A DNA stretch of 64,000 nucleotides from Ailanthus altissimus (Eukaryota; Streptophyta; Magnoliopsida; Sapindales; Simaroubaceae), in contig OX327699.1 in the NCBI GenBank assembly GCA_946807835.1, positions 24,478,014 through 24,542,013 of the forward strand, given 5' to 3'. Position numbers and translations under genes: made by a program. Of this stretch, positions 12,726 through 22,066 are shown piece by piece. The notes beneath the pieces are model-generated. The model ran no database searches. It saw nothing but the letters and a program-made list of their open reading frames with translations, and was not told the DNA's origin. How positions within the stretch are numbered: the first letter of the stretch is position 1; each line of letters starts with the position of its first letter.

Positions 12726-13017
12726 AACTGTCCTGCGTCTGTTAGCTAGTGGCTTATAATTAGAACGTTGGTTTCTGAGGATGTGGTATTCATCAGAGTC
12801 CTTAATAAATTTTATGCATCATTTGGATTTGAAATTAATATAAATTTCATATATATAAATTTAACTATTTAAACTGTCCTGCGTCTGTTAGTTAGTGGCT
12901 TACAATTAGGACGTTGGTTTTTGAGGATGTGGTATTCATCAAAGTCCTTAATAAATTTAAAGCATCTTTGGATTTGAAATTAATATGAATTTCATATATA
13001 TAAATTTAACTATTTAT
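12726..13017. repeat. 146-bp tandem duplication just after the MYB gene
   Basis: Unit 1 is 12726-12871 and unit 2 is 12872-13017. Both start aactgtcctgcgtctgtta and end in the same atttcatatata / aaatttaactattta stretch. A few substitutions separate them. The duplication starts 43 bp after the stop codon, so it duplicates part of the probable 3' UTR. Confidence 0.9.
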
Positions 13018-13019
13018 GA

Positions 13020-14647
13020 ATTGAATTTGAAATTAACGTAAATATTATATATATGAATTTAAATTAAGTAATTATAATACATTACAACTTTAATATAACT
13101 AAATACAACAATATTTATAAAAATAAAATAAAATAACAAGAAAATTTTCAAAGAATAAAAAAGTTAGCGAAAAAAAAAAAAAGGTAAGGTAGCGTTCTGA
13201 AATTCGAAACGTGTGCGAAAGGGGCGCGGAATTTAATTTGCCCAAGAGGTGTGAATCAATGCGCGCTCTTGGGCAAGAAAATAAATTTTTTAAATTTTAT
13301 TTTGATTGTGCAACCATTCGCACGTGCAGAAATAATCCATGCGAAAATTTTCATCAGAACATAATTTAACCTAAAATTTTCAAAACTCCAAATTTTTTCT
13401 TTTAATCATTTTTTCACAATTTAAAATTTAAAATCTAGTCATTTAAAACTAGAAAGTATTTTTTTTATAGATAAATTTACAAAAAATTGAATCGATTTTG
13501 TATTTTTATTTTCAAATAATTTATTTATCATTATTATCAACAAGGGTATGTTATCCATTTTACTTTGATTTGGCTAATAAAAATTAACTTACTACTTTGT
13601 AATTAAAATAATAAATTATTTATAAAAAAATTTCCAAATTATTTTATCAAAAGAAAGCAAGCCGGTCAAGAGCCAGAATTTTGTCAACCATGGCAATTGG
13701 AATGGCATCTAATAACAACTAGCTTTGCTGATTCCGTTTCCAGCAAATGTGAGTGAAGGAGTTAGCTCTTAGATATAAATATTTCAGTATTCCGAATTAA
13801 AATTATTTTCTTCTAAAATAAAATAAAACAGAAATAGGACAACCCATTTACCGCTCAGATTGTGAAATCGTTACCAGTGTCATTTATTTAAGAGACTAAT
13901 TAATTTATTACCTAATATTATCTACTCACTTTTTATAAATCTAAAATCTACTTAGTTTTTATGGGATTCGAAACATGACAGCAGTGAGGGTAGTGCTTAA
14001 TTGTCCTCGGTATATTTGGGGTTTGGTAGAATTAAGCGTTGGTTACACATCTATTTAAAGAACAAACAAAAATACATTTGACACATCTTTTTGACTCAAT
14101 TTTATCTAAATGAAGATCCAAAAAAGAAAAAAAATAGTCCATATTAGCTCAAAACATCAAAAGCCAATTGGCGAGCTGGCACTAGAAAAATAAAATCCAT
14201 CATCCATGTTATGTTGTTACTTGTTACCCACCAGCGAAATAATGGTGTCTCTTGAAGTTTGATTTTCTCATGGGCAATAATAGACAAATTGTGTGCTTCA
14301 TGGTGGGTATCAATTGGATTGGATGCAATATCCAAGACAATCAATGACAAACTGTAGTCCTAAAAAGGAACAAGGCAAAGCCTAATTCATCTCGAAACCT
14401 GCCCCAAGTATATGATGAATGGATGTAATTTATTTGGGGGACCTTGGAGTTGGAGTGTGTTGTGTCGAATGCAAACAAAAAGGTCTGGTTACTGGTTAGG
14501 TTCACCAAACTTAAAATTCTATTTTGATACTATTAACCTACTGAGTACAGCCAATTAAGATTCAAGCACAATGGGATCATTTTTTTTTTTATTATTTAGT
14601 TTGCTTTATCAATTAACAAGTTGCCTTTGCCTTTTTATTGTGCTTTG
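13020..14647. other. Intergenic, AT-rich, with one imperfect foldback at about 13185-13370
   Basis: No gene seen. A perfect 9-bp stem gcccaagag (13239-13247) / ctcttgggc (13266-13274) sits inside a wider imperfect inverted repeat. The wider repeat pairs gttctga (about 13194) with tcagaac (about 13356), and gtgtgcgaa (about 13210) with ttcgcac (about 13317). The GC-rich patch stands out from its AT-rich surroundings. It may be a small MITE; no clear target duplication was found. Confidence 0.5.
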
Positions 14648-15124
14648 TGTCACGAATTATTTTTGAATCGTGTAATTTTAGATGCGTTGTGTGTTAAGTA
14701 ATCGAAAAAATCACATAAAAAAAAAAAAACAAGTACACTAAGTATTTGTACGAATACTTTATATATTGCTAAAAAGAAAACAAAATTATGAGATGATTTA
14801 TACAAGTGAGGGTCTCTCCTTTATATACTATCAGTCCTATATAATTGACGGCTGAGATCTAAATGATCTAACGGTGTATATACTAGATAGATAAGTATAC
14901 TTTAAAATATTCCTAAATGCCATCACATATTTCTTGTAATATTCTTTTTTCTAATTAAGGTTAATAACCCTAAGTTATGGGCTTGACTCGGTTCTTCACC
15001 CAAGTCAGCAGGTCTTCTAGAAGCTTCGGCCCGAGATCCATTCCAACAGCCCATATAACCTCTAGGAGGCTTTGTCGCGCACCAAGTGTTCGAGGAAATG
15101 CTTGAGAACACTTGGGGCGTGACA
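14648..15124 (-). repeat. Chromovirus LTR, left copy (3' LTR of the element)
   Basis: This 477-bp LTR starts TGTCACG and ends CGTGACA, perfect inverted ends. It aligns throughout with 18244-18723. Just inside it the minus strand reads ggtggggga, a polypurine tract, as expected at the 3' end of an element on the minus strand. Confidence 0.9.
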
Positions 15125-15125
15125 T

Positions 15126-15290
15126 TCTCCCCCACCAAATTCACGCGACGCTCTCGTCGTGTCTTCACTAGAAACTGCACACCTCGTTCATCAATCTGCC
15201 GCTGTGCGCTCTCATATTTCCAGTGTGCTTCATCATCGGGCACCTCTTTCCACTTGATAAAGTACTCGCGCCATGGAGGTTGATTTTTCC
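15126..15290 (-). pseudogene. Chromodomain-like C-terminus of the chromovirus integrase
   Basis: The minus strand reads WREYFIKWKEVPDDEAHW followed by KYESAQRQIDERG, resembling the chromodomain tail that directs chromovirus integrases to heterochromatin. A stop lies just upstream (TMstopRKNQ, near 15295). The frame continues into the region next to the 3' LTR. Confidence 0.7.
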
Positions 15291-15564
15291 TCTACATCGT
15301 CCGTCCGCTGCGGATGAGTTTCACTCCTGTGTCGATCCATGTGGAAATTCCTAAAGGTTTTCTACTGTGTGGCTCAAATTCTGTACCTCCTGTACCTCTA
15401 CGGTACTGCTTCCAACAGCTTGCGGAATGCACTTGATGTAGCCACTGTCGCTGTCTCGAAGGTAACCCTACCTTGTACTTGACATTGCCAACTCTCTTGG
15501 CAATAAACCTTGGCCCCTCGTCCCCACAATCAAGGCCCTTGTGAAGTGGGCGTGCTGACTTGCG

Positions 15565-16029
15565 TTATGGTGGAAGTATCGTCTCCATCACCAAGTCTCT
15601 CGCACCATGCTTGACACGCCGCCGTCTGTCTTCGACCCACTCCTTGTACTGCAAATGCACATCATGTGACGCATTGGATTTTTGGATGACACCCGCATCC
15701 AACAACTTCTCGAGCTGCCCCTGCAACTCTCCCATCTCCAATGTAAGCGTCTGCACCATAGTTGGAAGCGTAATCTTCAGCTCCAACTTTTTTCCATGCT
15801 CGGTATCACCTTGATATGGCTGCACCTGTGGTATGTCAGTTGACACGACCCCCTTGTGCTCCTCGAGCACTTCCGCAACCCCCGTTGGTAGCTTGGCCTC
15901 GCCCCTTGTCGCCTTATCATCCATCCTTCTCAATGTGGCTGGATGTACTTCTCCTTTGCGCCTAGTAACTCCCATAAGTTGAATAGCCGAAAGGATTTTA
16001 GTATTGGCTTTCTGCTGAAATTGCCTACC
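15565..16029 (-). pseudogene. Chromovirus pol remnant: protease-RT linker fused to integrase tail
   Basis: In the minus frame, residues after the MITE footprint read GRQFQQKANTKILSAIQLM ... EEHKGVVSTDIPQ ... EKLLDAGVIQKSNASHDVHLQYKEWVEDRRRRVKHGARDLVM. The first half is the linker that precedes reverse transcriptase. The second half resembles the integrase C-terminal domain. The catalytic domains between them are deleted. Confidence 0.75.
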
Positions 16030-16037
16030 CTTGCGCT

Positions 16038-16528
16038 TAGGGGTGGGCAAAAAACCGAAAAACCGAACCGGACCCGAAAAACCGAACCGAATTGGTCGGT
16101 TCGGTTCGGTTTTTCTCTTGGTCGGTTCGGTTTTCGGTTTTTTATTTTAAAAACCGAAAAATTCGGTTCGGTTTTCGGTTCGGAAGGCCGAACCGAGAAC
16201 CGAACCGAAAAAACCGAATTTAAAAAAAATTTAAAAAATTAAAAAAAAAATTTAAAAAAAAATTAAAAAAAATTAAAAAAAATTAAAAAAAAATTAAAAA
16301 AAATTAAAAAAATTAAAAAAATTAAAAAACCGAACCGAACCGAACCGAACCGACCCAAACCGAACCGAAAAACCAAAACCCGAACCGAACCGAACCGAAC
16401 CGGTTCGGTTCGGTTCGGTTTTTAATTTTTCGGTTCGGTTTTCGGTTTTATTTTTCAAAAACCGACCGGCTCGGTTCGGTTTTCGGTTCACACTAAAAAC
16501 CGAACCGAACCGGATTTGCCCACCCCTA
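16038..16528. mobile_element. hAT-type foldback MITE (491 bp) nested in the chromovirus
   Basis: The termini are inverted repeats, taggggtgggcaaa and tttgcccacccct(a). The element is flanked by a perfect 8-bp target duplication, cttgcgct, at 16030-16037 and 16529-16536, the hAT signature. The arms are nearly complete inverted repeats of ccgaacc/ggttcgg units around an A/T-rich centre of aaaatta runs, so a single strand could fold into one long hairpin. It carries no coding capacity. Removing the element and one duplication rejoins the chromovirus reading frame (VDKRK to GRQFQQK). Confidence 0.95.
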
Positions 16529-16564
16529 CTTGCGCTTGTCTACTGTTGGTATCATGTAAGGCCC

Positions 16565-17461
16565 TCATTGCATGATGCACACGTAGTCGTGTCGAGGAAG
16601 CAGCACTACGTCGTACTGCTTCAAGAACTCCATACCTAACACCACATCGAAATCATCAAGTGGTGCTATAGAGAAATTTACCTCACCGCGCCATTTGCCC
16701 AGGTGAATATCGACCCCTCGAACCACTCCATCCAGTGGCTTGGCCGCAGGGTTAACTGATTTAAGGAACCCCTCCTCTTTCTCCACATAAAGTCCCAAGC
16801 GCTTTGTCTCCGCACGCTTAATGAAATTGTGCGTCGCGCCTGTATCTACCAGCACTTGAGCCTTTATGCAATTGATGTAGGCTTCAACATGCATAAGCGC
16901 TTTTTTCGTTGGCGTGCTGGTACGCCGCTTGGTTTTCATTGTGTTGAGCAACTGCAAACACCTCATTTGACCCTGCTCACAAGCCTCATGCGCCGTAACC
17001 ATTGAGTTGATAACCTTCTTCTTGGGGCAGTCCTTGACCCAGTGATCCCCATCGCAAAGGAAGCAACTTGTCTTCAATCCATTCCCTCTATGGCCGTTGC
17101 GCTTCTGCTTTTCCCATTTGGGTGGCTTACTTTTCTCCTCCTCATCCTCTGGAGGTTGAAATTCCTTGGCGCCCCCACCTTTGTTGTGATTGGGTCTCGA
17201 ATGCTTGGACTTTTTCGAGTCACCCTTGCGGTAATCCATGAGCGTTTCTGCCAATGTTAGAGCGTTGGATATTCTGGTCACCCCGCGCCGTTTTAACTCA
17301 TTGGACGCCCATGTCTGTAACCCGTCTAGAAAATTGAACAACAAATCCTCCCCGCTCATGTTGGGAATCTGGAGCATTAGTAGGGAGTACTCCTCAACGT
17401 ACTTGCTGATGGACTTGGTCTGTTTCAATTCCTTCAACCGCTTTCGAGCATCGTGCGCCAT
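16565..17461 (-). pseudogene. Chromovirus gag and aspartic protease
   Basis: This 298-codon open stretch holds the gag C-terminal part (KRLKELKQTKSISKYVEEY), a zinc knuckle CFLCDGDHWVKDCP and a retropepsin active site LVDTGATHNFI. The protease fold continues to DFDVVLGMEFLKQYDV. It is open only from 17461 because the upstream gag carries stops at 17477-17479 and 17507-17509. It ends at a stop where the pol linker should continue. All three stops fit single C-to-T type changes. The protein is not expected to be functional. Confidence 0.85.
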
Positions 17462-17737
17462 ATTCTCATGATAGAACTAGCGCTTCAACTCCCGCTGCAA
17501 TTCTGCCTAGGTGTTGATTGTGTAGGTACCCTTGCGTATCTCTTCGCTTTTCTTGTGCCACCATAGAATTGCATGGTCGGAAAGATATAAGGTCGCGGTA
17601 TTTACCTTGTCCTCGTCCCGCACGCCCATGGCGTCGAAGTATCTTTTCATCTGCCAAAAGTAGTTATCCAGCTCCTTGGCATTCCGCTTGCCACTGAACT
17701 CCTTCGGTTTAGGAGCCTTAACTCTTGGCGCCCCTTA

Positions 17738-17883
17738 AGCAGCAACAAACCCATTCGCCATTGCTCGCTTGCACAGTACTACGTCCTCTTTGACTGTGTC
17801 AAACCCTTTATGCAGCAACAGACCCATTCGCCATTGCTCGCTTGCACAGCACTACGTCCTCTTTGACTATGTCAAACCCTCTA
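17738..17883. repeat. 73-bp tandem duplication in the gag region
   Basis: Units 17738-17810 and 17811-17883 both contain cccattcgccattgctcg and tactacgtcctctttgac-like blocks. The unit length is not a multiple of three, so the duplication shifts the gag frame. Confidence 0.85.
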
Positions 17884-18243
17884 CGCAACTACTCCACTTG
17901 GGCTTGAACTTTGTCAAAGGTGAGGTATGTATTCTCTTAGAAAGCCTTGATCCAGTCGCGTTACCGATCAACGTAGCTCTTGATGGATGTGTCGATGAGG
18001 GAGCGCAGCTCGTCCCGCCTCAATCTTTTCTACTTGCTGCTCCAACTCCCCAAGACGATTCGTCGCCTTTCCCACAGCGCCACCGAGCGTTTTCACCATG
18101 GTCCTGAACTCATGGCCTGGATCAACAGACTTGTCGCAAGGTACACTGCCGTGCCTCTTAGCTTTGGGATTCCGACCTCTTTCTTCAGTCAACTCCGATG
18201 GTACGCCATCTTTCTCCATCTTTGAACCTGCTCTGATACCAAC

Positions 18244-18723
18244 TGTCACGGACTGTTTTCGAACCGTGCGGCCTTAGACGTGTTGCGTACTAAGCAGCCA
18301 AGAAAACCACACAAAATAGAAGAATAACAAGCACACCAAGTGTTTGCACGAATGCTCTCTATATTGCTGAAGAGAAAACAAAGCTATGAGATAATTTATA
18401 CAAGTGAGGGTCTCCCATTTATATATTAGCAGCCCTATACAATTGACAGCTGAAATCTAAATGATCTAACGGTGTATATACAAGATGGATAAGTATGCTC
18501 TAGAATATTCTTAGATGCCATTACATATTCTTTGAAATATTCATTTCCTAATTAAGGTTAATAACCCTAATAAGTTATGGGTTTGGCCCAATTCTTCACC
18601 CAAGTCAGCGGGTCTTTTAAAAATTTCGACCTAAGATCCATTTTAGCAATCCATATAACTTTTAAGAGGTTTTGTCGTGTACTGAACATTAAAAAAATAC
18701 TTAAAAACACTTAGAGCGTAACA
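18244..18723 (-). repeat. Chromovirus LTR, right copy (5' LTR of the element)
   Basis: This 480-bp LTR is paired with 14648-15124. It keeps the TGTCACG end, while the other end has decayed to cgtaaca. Most differences from the left copy are transitions, many of them CG to TG or CA, which marks an old and methylated insertion. Confidence 0.9.
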
Positions 18724-19480
18724 CTTATAACCGTTGAGGTTTCAGAACACAAGCCCATTTTCGAGATCCCACCCCCAGCAAAGGCATTAACATGGCCTTC
18801 CAATAAAAATGAAATATCTTCCTGCATATATTCAGCTGTCGCACGTGCCAGTATAACAAAGCATTGACATGCTTGTACTTTTGACACGTTGTACGAGGTG
18901 TCAAGTACGGCGACACAACACAAAAGTACTGTTATACGAAGTGGCATGGACATGGCAGACCAGATGGGGGCCGTCACGTCCCATTGGAATTCACAGCCAA
19001 AAAGCATAACAAAATTATATATACTCTCTTTGTCATAAACAATTAAATATGTGGTGTCATTTTATAATTTTATTTTATTGATTTATCAAATAATATTATT
19101 ACGTATTATGGTTCAATATAATACAAGCCAGCCCATTAAATTTATTATTCTTTAGCAGCCATTGATTATCGATCATTGTCACACTCAAAAGACTCGAGAC
19201 CGACCGGGATCATGCCTAAACATAGAATTTAGAGTTTGCCCGCGAGACCCGCTAAATTATAGTGTTAAATTGGCGCAGTTAATATCGTAATTGTATTAAA
19301 ATCAGCAGTCAACTTCGCCTTTCCATTACCCTTTTGTTTGTTTGTTTCCAAAATGATTTCACTATTGGGCTTTACTTCAAGTCTACTTTTTATATAAATT
19401 TGAGAGGAAACGGAAGCGGAAGCAAATGGCTTAGTTTTGAAGTTGGTAAGTGAAGAAAAAATAAAAGATCAAAAGAAAAA
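18724..19480. other. Intergenic and probable promoter of the WOX gene
   Basis: No supported gene. A minus-strand open frame near 18711-19007 has no family resemblance and overlaps the LTR end. The last 300 bp before 19486 presumably hold the WOX promoter and leader. Confidence 0.45.
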
Positions 19481-19485
19481 AAGAA

Positions 19486-21049
19486 ATGGATTGGCAAAAT
19501 TTTCAACGCCAGGAACCAGATGGAGGAGAAGAAATGAGAGTGGAAATTGAAGGGCAGTATCATCAAAATGGAGTTGAAGGTGGAAGTAGTGGGTTGTGTG
19601 TGAAAGTGATGACTGATGAGCAAATGGAGCTACTGAGGAAACAGATCTCTGTTTATGCTACAATATGTGAACAACTTATTCAGATGCACAAGGTCTTTTC
19701 TGCACAAAACGAAATTGCTGGTCTCTCTCTATCTCCCTCTCTTTTTATCTCTTTCTCAAGATGGGTTTCATAACTATTTTGTGTGTTAATGTTTTAAAAA
19801 GCCACGAGTCTTCGCTACTTTGATATTATGATATTGCTTCTGTTTTTGATTGGTGTTCGTGGTTGAATTATTGGGAAATCGTCTTTGAATATCATTTTAT
19901 GAAAATGTATCTGTTTCTTGTTAGCAGTTACTTGCCATTGTATTGTGTTGAGTTGCTTTGTTGATTTGTTAATTTGTCAGGCAAATAAAGGCATTTTAGA
20001 TATTGTCATTAGACGTTGAATTTTACGCAAAAATCACGCATTTAATTGAATCCCAAATTACCTGTTTCAATGCTGATAGAATCTTTAATTGGTATTATTA
20101 GAGACATGATAATATCTATCTATCTAGACAGGTCCACATTTCTTTCCTTTTCGGCATAAGCCTTGTCCACTAATCAATTTGCTGACAATCACTTGATACC
20201 CTTTGGATAATTTTGTAACATCTTAGTAATATTTTGCATAGCATTTGGATTGCTTTCACTTCGGGAGACTAATTCTCGCACATTATTGGTCTGGTTTTTG
20301 CTGCACACCGTTGAATAATTTTATGTAGTCTCAAGTCTTTGCCAACCGGTAAATTGTTGCTATCTTTCTCCTGATTGATTTTTGGTGCTCCCATTAACTT
20401 TGAAGACTTCTTCACTCCCAGGAATGAGATTGGGAAATCCTTACTTTGATCCCTTTATGGCATCTGGTGGCCAGAAGATCACTGCTAGGCAACGTTGGAC
20501 CCCAACGCCTTCGCAGCTTCAAATCCTTGAGCGTGTATATGAGGAATGTAATGGGACTCCAGGCAAGCAGAAGATCCAAGAAATAGCCACTGAATTGGCA
20601 CAACATGGTCAAATTTCTGAAACAAATGTGTATAACTGGTTCCAGAATAGGAGAGCTCGTTTAAAAAGAAAGCAATCAGGTCCAGTTTCAAACAATCCAG
20701 AATCAGAAGCAGAGATACATGTTGATTCAAGGAAGAAAAACCAGGAAAGTATCCAGTCATTTGAGAACTCAGCAGAAGCAGCCGAAAGTATTTATCTTCC
20801 AAGTCCTGATATAGGTACTAAAATTTTTATAAACAAGATTCGTATTTATGATCCTTAGTTTACATACTTAAGTCAGATAGACGTGTAACATTCAGAGATG
20901 CGTAAAAAATGATAACAATTTCTGAATAACCCGATGTCATTATTTCTACTATCCTGTGTGCAGGACTTGACCAGATGATTGGTAAGATAGATATTCCAGG
21001 AAGCTTTACTTTTCACTGGCAAGCTGAACGATATGACATGCTTGGATGA
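19486..21049 (+). CDS. WUSCHEL-related homeobox protein, WOX13 clade
   Basis: Exons 19486-19720, 20422-20814 and 20964-21049 give 237 aa. The N-terminus has the WOX13-clade block [31 protein letters not shown] (about residues 40-70). The expanded homeodomain (about 97-163) reads [21 protein letters not shown] ... [22 protein letters not shown], with the [10 protein letters not shown] recognition helix typical of WOX proteins. A short third exon encodes a C-terminus ending in AERYDMLG. No WUS-box (TLxLFP) is visible, as expected for this ancient clade. In Arabidopsis WOX10 and WOX14 occupy the matching position, so orthology to that pair is likely. The family acts in nuclei in cell proliferation and vascular or root development; the specific role is not shown here. 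Confidence 0.93.
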
Positions 21050-22066
21050 GGCTTTCCGGAGATCTGGTATTGCACCTGACAGTAGCTTAACAAACTCAAG
21101 TATGAACTATGAAGAGCATGTTTTTTTTTCCCCCCAAAGAAGCATATGGCCTGCTGGCTGATGCCCGGTAACTCAAATGTCTGCGAAGATAATCGAGTAT
21201 GTTCTAAAATCTACGGTAGAAGAATTGGAAATCCATATATTCTAATTTTGAAGAGCTGGGTTTCTTTGTGCTCATAAAGGCTTTTAAGTTGATTGGAAGT
21301 AAAATTAATCTGTGACTTTGTGTTTCTTGCATATTTTGTTTTTGCCTTATTTGAAATTAACTTATAACCACGAGATAGATGATGAAATCTGACAACTTAG
21401 CTGAATCTGTTAATGATAACTTTTTCCCCTTGCATTCTTATTGGTGATCTAATTACTTATTGCTATCTAGAAGCACGATATTTTTTTTATAAACTTGTAC
21501 TCTACTTTATATTCATATATTATCACTAATACACGTGACAGCCAAAAAAAAAATCAGAAGCAGATTAAACCATTACTTGGAAAGATCTTACGTTTCTGAA
21601 CGCCTTATCGGATACTTGAATTGCCGGGTTTGGGTAGACACCATGACCAAAGCAATCAAACCTATTTGTTTCTGTAAGAGGAAGAAAGATAAGAACGCGA
21701 GACCAAGATAAATTAATTCATTCTAGTTGCAAATTACAAAGACACACTTTACAACTTATAAACCATAATTTGTATATCAATGTTGTCATATCAAACTGCT
21801 TATATAGTTTCTGTACGTTGCAAGCTGAACTTCACTAAGTTCCGGGAAGGTAAGATTGCAACTGCCATTGCAACTTTAACTTTGACGACTGAAAACTAGG
21901 GACCAAAATGCTTTAAGGCAACTCATGCCTCCACATCCCCTTTGAAATTTATATTCAGAGATAAGCAACCTCTGCCCAACTCAGACACGTTCATGGTCTG
22001 TTTGCAAAAGAAGCAAAAAGCACATATCTACATAAGGTCATGTCTGGCATTGACGTTTGTCCTCCA
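21050..22066. other. Convergent 3' ends of the WOX and FANCJ genes
   Basis: The two genes point toward each other across about 1 kb. No coding region is seen. Both 3' UTRs and their polyadenylation sites should lie here. Confidence 0.5.

Larger units (their letters stand above)
14648..18723 (-). mobile_element. Ty3/gypsy chromovirus, internally deleted, with nested MITE
   Basis: Two LTRs flank a 3.1-kb interior. On the minus strand the order is a tRNA-Met primer site (complement of gctctgatacca, 18230-18241), gag start at 18219, gag and aspartic protease (17461-16565), a linker (16050 downward), then the integrase C-terminal part and a chromodomain-like EYFIKWKEVPDDEAHW near 15290-15230. The reverse transcriptase, RNase H and integrase core are absent: the linker ending EKLLDAGVIQ runs almost directly into the integrase tail (HDVHLQYKEWVEDRRRR). 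The element is therefore non-autonomous. Flanking bases ctttg / cttat are only a weak target-duplication candidate. Confidence 0.92.

Noticed and set aside
15943..16491. Open frames reading EPNRT/RFGF-rich proteins on both strands
   Set aside because: They are translations of the ccgaacc/ggttcgg arms of the MITE and mirror each other because of the inverted repeat.
18711..19007. 98-codon minus-strand frame after the chromovirus
   Set aside because: It overlaps the LTR end, has a Cys/Val-rich translation without resemblance to a known family, and no splice partners.
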